Assembly: GCA_028279065.1 (NCBI GenBank)
Contig: JANQSY010000114.1
Span: 1-36,553 of the forward strand
Direction: 5' to 3'
Length of the DNA: 36,553 nt
Source of the DNA: Cytophagales bacterium
GTDB taxonomy: Bacteria > Bacteroidota > Bacteroidia > Cytophagales > CCMP332
Of the stretch, positions 8,101-16,173 are shown piece after piece; position 1 is the stretch's first letter, and each line of letters starts with the position of its first letter. The notes under the pieces are model-generated. The model saw only the letters and a program-made list of their open reading frames with translations. It was not told the DNA's origin and made no database searches. The position numbers and the translations under genes are program-made.

Positions 8101-8395
8101 GCCTTTCCTTTGAATCGACAAACAGGGCAGTAATAAAATTTCCTGAAATGCTGGTTGTATCAAAGGGCTTGGGTTTGAAGACGGTGAAATCATATCCATC
8201 ATAGCGGTTCAAACCATCCCATGTTCCTATCCATAAAAATCCATCATCATCCATGGTAACTGAATTTGCCTGATTTTGAGACAAACCAGCTTCCACTCCC
8301 AGGTGTTCTATATCCAGAAACTTATTTTCCTGAGCCGTAGAATAGCCAAAAACGGTCAGGAAAACCAAAATCAATATAGTTTTATGCTCGCGCAA
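5156..8395 (-). CDS. Two-component regulator-propeller sensor histidine kinase
   Basis: This is a membrane sensor of 1079 residues. I place the start at the TTG at 8395, which gives a normal signal peptide ending GYSTA|Q. A TTG at 8446 would add 17 residues and sit inside a promoter-like TTATTTTTTG. The periplasmic part is two seven-bladed propellers made of Reg_prop repeats (DDDGFLWIGTWDGLNRYDG and many like it), then a Y_Y_Y domain ending in the usual PPFWERP. One membrane helix follows (~821-845), then a HisKA_3 dimerisation domain with the phospho-histidine in DFHDEMGH (H878) and an HATPase with KESMNNAAKH and DDGVGL. Unlike hybrid members it has no receiver or AraC domain; the regulator is the next gene, overlapping by 4 bases. 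Such sensors often read glycans, but the ligand is unknown. Confidence 0.93.
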   Translation of the reverse strand: MREHKTILILVFLTVFGYSTAQENKFLDIEHLGVEAGLSQNQANSVTMDDDGFLWIGTWDGLNRYDGYDFTVFKPKPFDTTSISGNFITALFVDSKERLWAGTENQGLNLFLPKTQSFLRILASPQNTEGSLSNNGINMITEDPLGNLWVATDFGLNRIRFRSRDSMDIDTYFFHHFDDRNKINQINDIDFIDEKNMILASGEGLILFKPETDWSFSFNRILIEMRFPTTNFGPVNTLDVIDDLVLGGGPSGLFKFHKDMILSIDQPRSRLAFTPHFDPLTALFGFKEVSFIERDKHGKIWVGTSGHGLFWFEDLNSEGNKIDFGSSTTGQDVMGYQCLYHDDQSEVYWVGTWIDGLKKLTFTTKPFKNFLYSPDSKHSLANSSVFSVFEDSRERIWVGCLKGFNIIEGPEDQISTFRDLQSASEFSELTQVLIYCAIEDQHGNMWFGTDKGLFKTDSAGLSEISEPSLKENTVKWPLTNQFSRAASSPEVFALMEVDNGDIWVGVDDGLIIIDQSSQTTKELRSASLEQTGIHAPELKSIYRDRDGAIWLSSSNGVHVARLDSEGEYRFEHLSNDPRNPNSLCSNEVNSVFQDSKGNYWIATKLGLNKLTYRRGNPEFTYYGRNEGIPNQFIYSVLEDEKGKLWMSSNRGIVEFEPEKETFRNFDQADGIQSNEFNQGAYLESSGGEMYFGGLAGLTRFAPSDIRLNTNLPKTQITAVIEGGEMVRNLETLKSNETLEFSYNQNDLQFSFVGLEYQKPEKNQYSYILEGLDEDWTTVFTKRTIEYPGLKPGKYTFKVISSNNDGVWNTEPAMVNISIVPPFWERPIFYVATIAAFLIAVYLVYRNRIRKKLQYVITVEKIRQKENEKVRKKAAADFHDEMGHYLTRISVLTELLKQKIGNETGELGNLVERIGDQSRGLYQGTRDFIWTFDPGTNNFFEVMVRIKDFGDDLYQDSKINFHSQDLEPKWKEIKIPSDVCRQVVLLFKESMNNAAKHCQGQNVFLNCTANLGSQHWEISVEDDGVGLSGAGKMDGKGFESMNKRASKVKLDLSIIERTPSGLKVMLRNSGSAQKTQKNIA

Positions 8396-8457
8396 CGCGA
8401 TAAAGTTATTGATTGGTTTAATATTGTTAAATACCCGATTTTGCAAAAAATAATTCC

Positions 8458-9486
8458 ATGAAGGAGAATTCAGGTAATAGCTTTCTTCCCATCTTGCTTA
8501 CAGGTGGCCTTGCAATTGGAATTTTTGTGGGTTATTTCCTTATAAGAGAAAAGAAGGTCCCCACTCCGGATGAACTGAGGCTAAGGGAGATCATAACACT
8601 GATTGAGCAGAATTACGTAGATCCTGTGAATGGTGAGGTTCTGTTGGAAAATGCCCTGGTTGGATTGGTTAAGGGGTTTCCTGCAGAACGCCTTGTATCC
8701 AAAAAAGCCCTTGAAAGATGCCAGATCCTTCAAAAGTATGGAGTGGTCCTTTATCCGGGAGATCAGCATTTTCGGGTTGTAAATATTTTTCCGGGTTCCA
8801 TTACCGGGATCATGGGATTGACTGTGGGAGATCGAATTCAAAAAATTGAACAAGGTGAGAGAGAACTGTCCTTTGAATTGGTCCATGGCGGGATCAATAA
8901 AACAGAGATCCACATTCCTGATTCTTTTGCGGTGTTTGATCAATCAGTCCTTTCTTTTGAGATTGATGGAAGCAATGAAAGATTGCTTTGCCTATCTCCT
9001 ACGCTAAAAGAACTTATGGACCAGATCGACAGCAGGCAATCTCAATTTTCCATTCTTGACTTAAGATTTTTTTCAAACGTAGGTGTGGTTAAGCAGGATT
9101 ATGACCCACTTTTTCAAGACATTGATTCTATCATTGAAGGGCCTTATACTTTTGGTCTGGGTGAACTGGTTAGGGAACATTTGGAAAATGGTGAACCGAT
9201 AAAGGCCGCCGATTTTGAGACCAAGAATTTTACTTTGATTAGTTCAGGTGGCAAAAGTCTTCCTAAAAGCTCAAGGGGCTCAGAGGATAAAGGAGAATTG
9301 TTTTCTTCAAAGGTTTTGTTTGCAAAAGATGTCCTTGAAGGATTTTTAAAGAGAGCGACCGAAATAGAATTTATGGAGGCCAATTCGATCGGCGATATTC
9401 ATGACCTTGATCCTGAGCAACATTTCCATTTCTACCAGGGCATCCGGAAGAACGGCGTTAAGAAAACCTACAGACCTTTATTGTAA
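8458..9486 (+). CDS. Membrane-anchored S41 (CtpA)-like protein, probably inactive
   Basis: This 342-residue protein has one N-terminal membrane helix (~10-28). It then has a segment LREIITLIEQNYVDPVNGEVL that matches the N-terminal helical part of carboxy-terminal processing proteases (S41), a PDZ-like part (PGDQHFRVVNIFPGS then LTVGDRIQKI, ~98-135), and a core strand FSILDLRFFSNVG at the place of the S41 motif (DLRxNxGG). The region that should hold the catalytic Ser (GSASASE type) reads FTLISSGGKSLPKSSRGS, and no catalytic Ser-Lys pair can be assigned. The frame is intact, so it looks like a pseudoenzyme rather than a decaying gene. Its TAA overlaps the next start (TAATG). The family call rests on motif order and is moderate. 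Confidence 0.65.
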   Translation: MKENSGNSFLPILLTGGLAIGIFVGYFLIREKKVPTPDELRLREIITLIEQNYVDPVNGEVLLENALVGLVKGFPAERLVSKKALERCQILQKYGVVLYPGDQHFRVVNIFPGSITGIMGLTVGDRIQKIEQGERELSFELVHGGINKTEIHIPDSFAVFDQSVLSFEIDGSNERLLCLSPTLKELMDQIDSRQSQFSILDLRFFSNVGVVKQDYDPLFQDIDSIIEGPYTFGLGELVREHLENGEPIKAADFETKNFTLISSGGKSLPKSSRGSEDKGELFSSKVLFAKDVLEGFLKRATEIEFMEANSIGDIHDLDPEQHFHFYQGIRKNGVKKTYRPLL

Positions 9487-9956
9487 TGAAAAAAGTCCTT
9501 TTTGTTTGTCTTGGAAACATATGTCGATCTCCTGCGGCCGAGGGGGTCATGCAAAAAAAAATAAGGGAGCGCTCCCTTGATGAGCAATACAAGATCGATT
9601 CTGCCGGGACTTCATCCTTTCATATCGGAGAGCCACCGGATCCCAGAATGGCTTATGCCGCCGATCAACGAGAAATAGCTTTGGAAAGCAGGGCCAGACA
9701 ATTCATTTATGATGATTTCAAGGATTTTGACCTTATACTGGCTATGGACGAGGAGAACTTTGAAGATATTTCTCTTAAGGGATCTACAAAGGACATGGAA
9801 AAGGTTCGGTTGCTAAGGGAATTCGACCCGGAAGCAAACGGAAACCTGAGTGTACCTGACCCATATTATGGGGGCGCTCAGGGCTTTGATGATGTATTGG
9901 ATATGCTTGAGCGCTCCGTTGAAAACCTTATTGATTTTCTAGAACGTCAATATTGA
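9486..9956 (+). CDS. Low-molecular-weight protein-tyrosine phosphatase
   Basis: This is a 156-residue cytoplasmic phosphatase. The P-loop CLGNICRS near the N terminus holds nucleophile C8 and R14; the general acid is D125 in PDPYYGG. The length is normal for the family. It starts inside the stop of the S41-like gene (TAATG), so the two are co-translated. Its last 29 bases lie antisense to the end of the aspartate kinase gene. Family members dephosphorylate tyrosine (or arginine) residues; the substrate cannot be told here. Confidence 0.93.
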   Translation: MKKVLFVCLGNICRSPAAEGVMQKKIRERSLDEQYKIDSAGTSSFHIGEPPDPRMAYAADQREIALESRARQFIYDDFKDFDLILAMDEENFEDISLKGSTKDMEKVRLLREFDPEANGNLSVPDPYYGGAQGFDDVLDMLERSVENLIDFLERQY

Positions 9957-11238
9957 TCTTTTCATCCTCCCGAAGATCCTCAATTAGGACCCTGCAGGTA
10001 TTTCGGGTTTGCTGTTTCAACAAAACCTCATGGGAGCCTTCGATCTGAGAAATGATCGAGTCGGTATAATTCTTAATGGTCAGCAGGCTTAGGTCGAAAT
10101 TATACTTGCAATGAAAATCTCCGTCCAGGGAATTGATCAGGTTTATCGTCTTTTTTTCATCAAAATCTGCAACCACAGAGAATGAGATGGCAGAGCTTTG
10201 GGTCAGGTTGATTGCCACTGCAAGATTCTGGACCTCGCTGAAAATAAGCTCAAGATGATAAGATTTGATAAACTCAAAATTCTTGGTGGTAAATGAGATC
10301 AGTGCCTGGTTCTTTTTTAGGATCAGGGTGGGCACTTCTTCATGCAATCCTTTTTCAGAAATAATGGTTCCGGAGGCATGGGGATCATAAAATGATCGTA
10401 CATGGATGGGGATCTTCTTATTGGCCAAGGGTTTTATGGTCTTAGGGTGTATGACCTTGGCACCATAATAGGTGAGCTCTGATGTTTCGAAATATGAAAG
10501 GAAGGGAAATACATATTTTGGATTACAGATCTTCGGATCTCCATTCATGATCCCAGGCACATCCTTCCAGATTGTGAGAGAGGGAGCATCCAGGCTGGAA
10601 GCAAAAATTGCACCCGAAAAATCTGAGCCCTCTCTTCCCAGGGTGGTTGTGAATTCTTTTTCGAAGGTCCCGATGAATCCTTGAGTCACAACGATATCCT
10701 TTTCGGATTCTTCCATGAAATCCAATATGGCCTGTTGTGTTTTTTCCCAAAGCACTCCACCGTTCCTGTTTCTTGCGTTTGTAAATACAACTTCCTTGGC
10801 ATCCAGAAAGTCAACCTTATATCCCTCTTGATCGAGTGCGTGAAAAACCAGGATAGAGGAAAGGATCTCCCCATAGGAGACGATCTGGTCATAAACGAAA
10901 TCGTACTTTTTTCCTTTTTGGTCCAGAAGCTCCTTAAGGTTGGTTTTTATTTCCAGATCTATGTCAGCTATTTTCCTGATCACATGCTCGCTTTCCTTGC
11001 ATACTTCTTTTGCAATAGAGCAATGATCCTTGATCAATGCCTCAAGGGCAGAGCTGAAGTCTTTTCCTTCAAAACCAAGTTTAATGATCTCTTCCAGGGA
11101 GTTGGTGGTCTTACCTAGAGCGGATATGACAAGGACCAACCTTGAGGGTTCGGATTCTGCGGCAAGGATATCTATCAATCGTTTAATTTCGGATGCATCC
11201 TTCAGGCACCCACCCCCAAACTTGAATACTCTTGCCAT
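9928..11238 (-). CDS. lysC: Aspartate kinase (monofunctional)
   Basis: This enzyme phosphorylates aspartate, the first step towards lysine, threonine and methionine. It has 436 residues. The kinase domain begins with FKFGGG (K6; the usual form is KFGGTS, so Thr is replaced by Gly here) and contains E124 in SYGEILSS and the [10 protein letters not shown] motif (198-207), followed by [13 protein letters not shown]. The C-terminal ~140 residues are a pair of ACT-type regulatory modules, which suggests feedback control by an amino acid. It has no homoserine dehydrogenase fusion. It is divergent from fbp and has its own TATATTTG box 14 bases before the ATG. The lysC symbol is a functional guess; the enzyme class is firm. 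Confidence 0.92.
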   Translation of the reverse strand: MARVFKFGGGCLKDASEIKRLIDILAAESEPSRLVLVISALGKTTNSLEEIIKLGFEGKDFSSALEALIKDHCSIAKEVCKESEHVIRKIADIDLEIKTNLKELLDQKGKKYDFVYDQIVSYGEILSSILVFHALDQEGYKVDFLDAKEVVFTNARNRNGGVLWEKTQQAILDFMEESEKDIVVTQGFIGTFEKEFTTTLGREGSDFSGAIFASSLDAPSLTIWKDVPGIMNGDPKICNPKYVFPFLSYFETSELTYYGAKVIHPKTIKPLANKKIPIHVRSFYDPHASGTIISEKGLHEEVPTLILKKNQALISFTTKNFEFIKSYHLELIFSEVQNLAVAINLTQSSAISFSVVADFDEKKTINLINSLDGDFHCKYNFDLSLLTIKNYTDSIISQIEGSHEVLLKQQTRNTCRVLIEDLREDEKINIDVLENQ

Positions 11239-11252
11239 ATCGAATTAGGCGG

Positions 11253-11260
11253 CAAATATA
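11253..11260 (-). promoter_or_regulatory. TANNTTTG promoter box of the aspartate kinase gene
   Basis: The minus strand reads TATATTTG, 14 bases before the ATG at 11238. It is back to back with the fbp box on the other strand, 13 bases away. Confidence 0.5.
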
Positions 11261-11273
11261 CCCTCTAAATTTC

Positions 11274-11281
11274 TATTTTTG
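11274..11281 (+). promoter_or_regulatory. TANNTTTG promoter box of fbp
   Basis: TATTTTTG ends 13 bases before the ATG at 11295. Its position inside the longer open frame that begins at 11232 is the main reason for using the downstream start of fbp. Confidence 0.55.
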
Positions 11282-11294
11282 CGGCCGTTTGCTT

Positions 11295-12284
11295 ATGGCA
11301 GAAAGATTTGACTATAAAAAATCAATAGGGGTCACACTGGACCGTTTCATTATGGAAAATCAATCGGATTTTCCATTTGCAACAGGAGAGTTGTCGCAGT
11401 TGCTGAGGGATATTGCAATAGCTGCAAAAATTGTGAATAAGGAGATCAACCGGGCCGGACTTTCGGACATTGTAGGAGCTATGGGATCCAAAAATGTTCA
11501 GGGTGAGGATCAGCAAAGGTTGGATGTGATTGCAGACTTCAGGTTCACTCAGGCCCTGACCCATGGTGGTGAGGTTTGCGTTGTTGTTTCTGAGGAGGTT
11601 GATGAGATCATTTTTACCGGAAATGATGATGCCAAATATGTTGTTGCCATCGATCCCCTGGATGGCTCTTCAAACATCGATGTCAATGTGGCAATCGGAA
11701 CGATCTTTTCGATCTACAGGAGGAAAAGCCCTTTGGGAAAGAAGCCAGGATTGGATGACGTTCTACAGAAAGGGACCGAGCAGGTGGCGGCAGGATATGT
11801 TTTGTATGGCAGTTCCACCATGCTGGTATATACCACCGGATTTGGAGTGAATGGCTTCACCTATGAACCTTCCTTAGGAGAATTTTTCCTTTCTCACCCA
11901 AACATGAAGACCCCGGAAATGGGCAGACTCTACTCTATCAATGAGGGTAATTATGACGATTTTGAAGATTCGCTAAAAGCCTATATCCAACTTTGCAGGG
12001 ATAGGAGATATTCAGGCAGATATATTGGCTCCCTGGTTGCGGATTTTCACAGGAATATGCTGAAGGGTGGAATGTACGTTTATCCGGCTACCAAAGGTTC
12101 GCCCAAAGGCAAATTGCGTCTGATCTATGAATGCAATGCTCTTGCGTTTATCTGTGAGCAGGCAGGGGGTATGGCTACGGATGGAAAAAACAGGATCCTG
12201 GAGATCCAACCTACCGAGCTTCACCAAAGAGTTCCATACTATGTCGGCTCCAAAAAGATGGTGGAGGAATCAATGGGTACCTGA
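11295..12284 (+). CDS. fbp: Fructose-1,6-bisphosphatase, class 1
   Basis: This is the gluconeogenic enzyme that hydrolyses fructose-1,6-bisphosphate to fructose-6-phosphate. It has 329 residues from the ATG at 11295, the normal length for class 1. The metal-binding motif IDPLDGSSN (119-127, with D120 and D123) is intact, and the substrate-site motifs [14 protein letters not shown] and [13 protein letters not shown] are present. An upstream in-frame ATG at 11232 would add 21 residues of non-family sequence and overlap the promoter box, so I reject it. The 3' end overlaps the small unknown gene on the opposite strand by 15 bases. Confidence 0.97.
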   Translation: MAERFDYKKSIGVTLDRFIMENQSDFPFATGELSQLLRDIAIAAKIVNKEINRAGLSDIVGAMGSKNVQGEDQQRLDVIADFRFTQALTHGGEVCVVVSEEVDEIIFTGNDDAKYVVAIDPLDGSSNIDVNVAIGTIFSIYRRKSPLGKKPGLDDVLQKGTEQVAAGYVLYGSSTMLVYTTGFGVNGFTYEPSLGEFFLSHPNMKTPEMGRLYSINEGNYDDFEDSLKAYIQLCRDRRYSGRYIGSLVADFHRNMLKGGMYVYPATKGSPKGKLRLIYECNALAFICEQAGGMATDGKNRILEIQPTELHQRVPYYVGSKKMVEESMGT

Positions 12285-12572
12285 TCCGAATTCCCTTCTG
12301 AGTTTCAGTTTTTGTAATTGTCTTTCTACGATCAGCCTTGATACCTCAATATGAACGGATTCTGGGGGTGCTGTGGTAATGGTTTGCCTGAAGTCCATTT
12401 CTGACACATCGATCCTATAGATGGCGGCGATCAGTTTTTCCAGATCATTATCCAAAAGATCTTTGATCAGGACAGCAAGAGCTTTGATCATCTCCTCCTT
12501 TTGATCCCCTTCGAAATCAATCGAAAGATCTAGACTGTTTTGAATTTTCTCCTTAAACCCGGAAGGAAGCAC
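12270..12572 (-). CDS. Small conserved-looking protein of unknown function
   Basis: This is a 100-residue protein, mostly helical, starting with GTG that overlaps the TAG of the DUF5606 gene (TAGTG). Visible features are an acidic middle ([38 protein letters not shown]) that reads as two amphipathic helices, and a basic C terminus ([14 protein letters not shown]). No signal peptide or membrane helix is seen, so it is likely cytoplasmic. Overlap coupling and the absence of any other use for 12285-12571 support it as a real gene. I do not recognise the family. Confidence 0.7.
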   Translation of the reverse strand: MLPSGFKEKIQNSLDLSIDFEGDQKEEMIKALAVLIKDLLDNDLEKLIAAIYRIDVSEMDFRQTITTAPPESVHIEVSRLIVERQLQKLKLRREFGSGTH

Positions 12573-13000
12573 TATTCCTTTTCTTCTGTTTTTTCTTCCT
12601 CCTCAGACGAATAATCGAGATCAGGAACCAGGGTCTTTAGTTTTTTGAACCAGGAGTAGAATTTTTTCAGGTCTGAATGGTAGATCCGGTCAGCATCATA
12701 CTCCGGCAATAGGTTTCCCAGAAATGTGAAGAGGTCTTGCTCGGACACTGCACCTTCATCTGGGACCAGATCAGGGTCTTGGTTCATCTTATTGTATAAC
12801 TCCTGGATTGGAACTGATCCTTCTGAAGTGGTGGTATACAGGCTGATCTCTTTAAGGAAGGAAATTCGATGTTGGTTTCCGAGGACCAACCTTTTTGGTT
12901 TATCGTTGATCTCTTCAACTATATAGGCATTTTGATTTGCTTTCAGGATCTTGAATAATCCTGATTTTCCGGAAACGGTGATTATCTCTTCGAACTTCAT
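12572..13000 (-). CDS. DUF5606-family protein
   Basis: This is a 142-residue cytoplasmic protein. The N-terminal half (IITVSGKSGLFKILKANQNAYIVEEI, then KRLVLGNQHRISFLKEISLYT) matches my recollection of DUF5606, a small barrel-like domain found almost only in Bacteroidota, usually near translation or ribosome-assembly genes. The middle is helical (LFTFLGNLLPEYDADRIYHSDLKKFYSWF) and the end is an acidic tail of Glu. It lies 30 bases downstream of engB and is probably in one transcript with it. The function is unknown. Confidence 0.85.
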   Translation of the reverse strand: MKFEEIITVSGKSGLFKILKANQNAYIVEEINDKPKRLVLGNQHRISFLKEISLYTTTSEGSVPIQELYNKMNQDPDLVPDEGAVSEQDLFTFLGNLLPEYDADRIYHSDLKKFYSWFKKLKTLVPDLDYSSEEEEKTEEKE

Positions 13001-13030
13001 TGAGCGATCAATTTTGTCGGCAAATTAAAA

Positions 13031-13630
13031 TCAATTTGTAGAACCAAGAATGGATAAGATGTAATTGAGGATGTCCTCCTTACCGATTTTCTTCTTTGAG
13101 GAACTTACAAACCTGGGAGGTAGCTCTTCCCAATCAGCCAGGAGCTTCTTTTCAAAATCCTGGATATTCGATCTTGTTTCCTTTGATCCGGGTTTATCGG
13201 CCTTTGTGAAAATCAGGGCAAAAGGGACCTCCTTTTTGCCCAGGGCATAAATAAATTCAAGGTCTATCCTTTGTGGAGGTATCCTTGAATCGATCAGTAC
13301 GAAAAGGCAATAAAGGTCTTTTCGATAATCCACGTAATCCATGACCAGCTTTTTTATCCTGGACCTTTCGTTTTTGCTGATCCTGGCGAAGCCATATCCG
13401 GGTAGGTCGGCAAGAATCCATTCTCCATTGATGTCAAAAAAATTGATCTCTCTTGTCTTTCCCGGGGTCGAGGATGTCTTTGCAAGTTTGTTATTCCTGG
13501 TCAGATAATTGATCATGGAGGACTTCCCAACATTTGATCGACCCACGAATCCGAATTCAGGCAAGCCCAAATCAGGGAAATGCTCACGAGAGGGGCTACC
13601 CAATATGAATTTTGCGATTAAATCTTTCAT
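13031..13630 (-). CDS. engB: Ribosome biogenesis GTPase YihA/EngB
   Basis: This is a 199-residue GTPase needed for assembly of the large ribosomal subunit. All GTP motifs are visible: G1 GRSNVGKSS (30-38), G2 TPGKT (55-59), G3 DLPGYG (75-80) and G4 TKAD (142-145). The length and motif spacing are normal for the EngB family. It is the first gene of a minus-strand unit with the DUF5606 gene and the 100-residue unknown, and shares a 62-base divergent gap with the PorE-like gene. On its strand the gap holds only a near match (TAAATTTA) to the promoter box. Confidence 0.96.
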   Translation of the reverse strand: MKDLIAKFILGSPSREHFPDLGLPEFGFVGRSNVGKSSMINYLTRNNKLAKTSSTPGKTREINFFDINGEWILADLPGYGFARISKNERSRIKKLVMDYVDYRKDLYCLFVLIDSRIPPQRIDLEFIYALGKKEVPFALIFTKADKPGSKETRSNIQDFEKKLLADWEELPPRFVSSSKKKIGKEDILNYILSILGSTN

Positions 13631-13653
13631 TTTTATCGGCCCATTCCGTTTTT

Positions 13654-13661
13654 TACCTTTG
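13654..13661 (+). promoter_or_regulatory. TANNTTTG promoter box of the PorE-like gene
   Basis: TACCTTTG matches the -7 consensus and lies 31 bases before the ATG at 13693, a longer leader than at other genes in the window. Confidence 0.45.
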
Positions 13662-13692
13662 GCTAAATTTACAGCCTTGGACCTAGAACTGT

Positions 13693-16137
13693 ATGAAAAA
13701 TAGAGCTGCTCTCACCTCCCTTGCCATTCTTACTTGTATTTGCATGGTAAGCTTCTCTTTTGGTCAATCAAAAGAGGTAAAAAAGGAGATCAAAAGAATC
13801 GAACCTGACGCAAAAGAAATGTTCAGGGTCGGGGAATATGATCATGCCTTTCCCCTTTATAAAAAGTTGGATTCATTGATGCCGGAGAATCCCGAGTATA
13901 ATTACCGACTTGGGGTTTGCTATCTCAACTCCCATGAAAAGGCGAAAGCCCTTCCATATTTCGAAAGAGCAAAAAGATTTAATTATGAGGATGAACTTCT
14001 GGGCTATTACCTGGCAAGGTCATATCACTACAGCCACTACTTTGATTCAGCGATCCAGTTCTACAATCAGTACAAAACAAAACTGGAAGAAAAGGGAAAT
14101 AAGGATGATGAGATCGCGATGATTGAAAAATATGTTGGGGAGTGTGAGTATGGCAAGGCCCTGGTCAAGACCCCGGTGGATGCCCGGATCGAAAACCTGG
14201 GCCCCACAGTTAATACTCGCTACCCCGAGTATGGCCCGGTGATCTCGGCTGATGAAGAGCTTTTGATCTTTACCTCCAAAAGGCCAAACTCGACCGGTGG
14301 TCAACTCGATCATGAGACCAGTGATTTTTATGAGGATATGTACCTGTCTTCAAAGAAGGATAAGGAATGGACCGAACCGCAGCAGCTTCCTTCATCCGTA
14401 AACTCGGTCAGCCATGATGCAAGTATTGGGCTATCCCCCGATGGACAGAAGTTATTCATCTATAGGAATAACGACCATGCAAACGAGCGTTCAGGGGATA
14501 TCTATGTAAGTAATATTAAGGGTAATGAATGGACTGTTCCCGAGAGGATGCCAGACCCGATCAATACCAAAGGGTGGGAGCCCAGTGCCAGTATTACTCC
14601 GGATGAGAAGGTCATTTATTTTTCCAGCACCAGAGAAGGAGGATATGGTGGCACCGACATCTATTCGGTGAAACTTCTTCCCTCAGGAGAATGGGCCACA
14701 CCGGTTAATCTTGGTGATAAGATCAATACTGAGCATGATGAGGATGGACCATTTATTCACCCAGACGGAAGGACACTCTATTTCAGCTCCGAAGGCCACA
14801 GGACTATTGGTGGATTCGATATTTTCAAATCTACCTATGATGAAAAAACCGAAACCTGGTCTACTCCAGAAAACGTGGGTTACCCCATCAACACTGCCGA
14901 CAATGACATTTACTATGTCCTTTCAGCGGATGGGCTCAGGGCTTACTTTTCATCGGTTCGAGAGGACACTTATGGAGATGCGGACATCTACGTAGCCCAT
15001 CTCCCTGAAAAATCGGTCCCTATTATTCAATTCAAGGGCCATGTGTTCCGCAAGGACAATCAGAGACCCGTTGCTGCTACCATTACTGTTACGGATAATG
15101 AGACCAAGCAACTGGTTGCCTTGACCAACTCGAATAGCTTTAACGGGCGGTTTACTACAATTCTTCCTCCTAAGGCCAATTATAATATTACAGTGGACCT
15201 TCCGAACTACCTCTTTTATTCCGAGAACATCAATATCCCGGATCAGGTTGAGTACTACGAGGTAAGTAAAGAGATCTACCTTGAGCCACTTTCTACAGAG
15301 GGTAGTGTTTCGGCGATGAGGAATATTTTTTTCCTTCCGGGAGAAGCGGAGATCAGGGTGGAATCAGAGACAGAGCTGAACAATATCTATAAGAAACTTT
15401 CCAACGATCCTGATCTTGAGATTGAGATCGCAGCTCATACCGACAATATGGGAGATCCGATGGTGAATAAGTTATTGTCCCAGGCCAGGGCCCAGGCGAT
15501 CAAGGATTATCTTGTTTCCAAAGGGATCGATCCCGACCGTGTCTTTGCTGTGGGTTATGGCGATGAATTCCCGGTTGCAGATAACAAAGAGGAAGAAGGT
15601 AGAAAGAAGAATCGCAGGGTTGAGGTAATTACAATTCATGGTTTGGCCGAGGGCTTCATTTCTGACCCCGAAGAGCATGGCTATTACTATCGCAAAGGTG
15701 TTTCTCCATTTGATGAAGCTGAAGCGGAATCCGGTACCGCCGGGGCCCTTGCGGCGATGGGATTACCTCCCGATTTTAAGGCAGGTTCCAAGCTGAAGGA
15801 TGTCAGTGTTCGATTCAAGTTTGATTCAGATGTGATCCAGCGGGATTTCTTCCAGGTCCTTGATGGGGTCCTAGATTACATGAAGAAATATAAAGGAGTG
15901 AAGTTTGAGGTTGCAGGCCATACCTGCAATATCGGGCCTAGTGCCTATAACCAACAATTGTCGGAAAGGAGGGTTAATTCCGTGGTAAACTATTTATCAC
16001 GCAAAGGAGTTGATGCCCAGAGACTTATCAGAAAAGGTTATGGTGAGGACAAACCTCTTGTTCCAAACGACACCAAAGCAAACCGATCGAAGAACCGAAG
16101 GGTGGAATTTATTATGCTTGAGGTGAAGAAAAAATAA
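13693..16137 (+). CDS. PorE-like outer-membrane protein: TPR, PD40 propeller, two OmpA domains
   Basis: This is an 814-residue exported protein with a signal peptide ending FSFGQ. Domains in order: TPR helices (~27-150), a WD40-like PD40 propeller (~165-450) with repeats such as ASITPDEKVIYFSSTREGGYGGTDIY, a carboxypeptidase-regulatory-like beta sandwich (~455-540), a first OmpA domain (~545-655) and a second (~690-812). The same order up to the first OmpA domain is that of PorE, the peptidoglycan-bound type IX secretion protein, and porT is two genes downstream. The first OmpA domain keeps D584 and R599, 15 residues apart, which bind diaminopimelate. In the second the Asp is Cys (C745 in HTCNIG) while R760 is kept. 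It could also be a general Pal-like anchor; the T9SS role is inference. Confidence 0.85.
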   Translation: MKNRAALTSLAILTCICMVSFSFGQSKEVKKEIKRIEPDAKEMFRVGEYDHAFPLYKKLDSLMPENPEYNYRLGVCYLNSHEKAKALPYFERAKRFNYEDELLGYYLARSYHYSHYFDSAIQFYNQYKTKLEEKGNKDDEIAMIEKYVGECEYGKALVKTPVDARIENLGPTVNTRYPEYGPVISADEELLIFTSKRPNSTGGQLDHETSDFYEDMYLSSKKDKEWTEPQQLPSSVNSVSHDASIGLSPDGQKLFIYRNNDHANERSGDIYVSNIKGNEWTVPERMPDPINTKGWEPSASITPDEKVIYFSSTREGGYGGTDIYSVKLLPSGEWATPVNLGDKINTEHDEDGPFIHPDGRTLYFSSEGHRTIGGFDIFKSTYDEKTETWSTPENVGYPINTADNDIYYVLSADGLRAYFSSVREDTYGDADIYVAHLPEKSVPIIQFKGHVFRKDNQRPVAATITVTDNETKQLVALTNSNSFNGRFTTILPPKANYNITVDLPNYLFYSENINIPDQVEYYEVSKEIYLEPLSTEGSVSAMRNIFFLPGEAEIRVESETELNNIYKKLSNDPDLEIEIAAHTDNMGDPMVNKLLSQARAQAIKDYLVSKGIDPDRVFAVGYGDEFPVADNKEEEGRKKNRRVEVITIHGLAEGFISDPEEHGYYYRKGVSPFDEAEAESGTAGALAAMGLPPDFKAGSKLKDVSVRFKFDSDVIQRDFFQVLDGVLDYMKKYKGVKFEVAGHTCNIGPSAYNQQLSERRVNSVVNYLSRKGVDAQRLIRKGYGEDKPLVPNDTKANRSKNRRVEFIMLEVKKK

Positions 16138-16173
16138 ATCTATAGGATGTAATTTCGCGTTCCATTTGAAGGA

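Noticed and set aside
8396-8446. Upstream TTG start for the sensor kinase
   Set aside because: It would put the start codon inside a promoter-like TTATTTTTTG and give an unusually long n-region before the signal helix. It cannot be excluded.
8458-9486. Pseudogene of a CtpA protease
   Set aside because: No frameshift or internal stop, full-length frame, and overlap coupling to the next gene; a working pseudoenzyme is more likely than a decaying gene.
10681-11118. 145-residue open frame antisense to aspartate kinase
   Set aside because: Lies wholly within a real gene, has no promoter or family motif, and its composition mirrors the kinase frame.
11232-11294. N-terminal extension of fbp
   Set aside because: The extra 21 residues match no class 1 enzyme and overlap the fbp promoter box.
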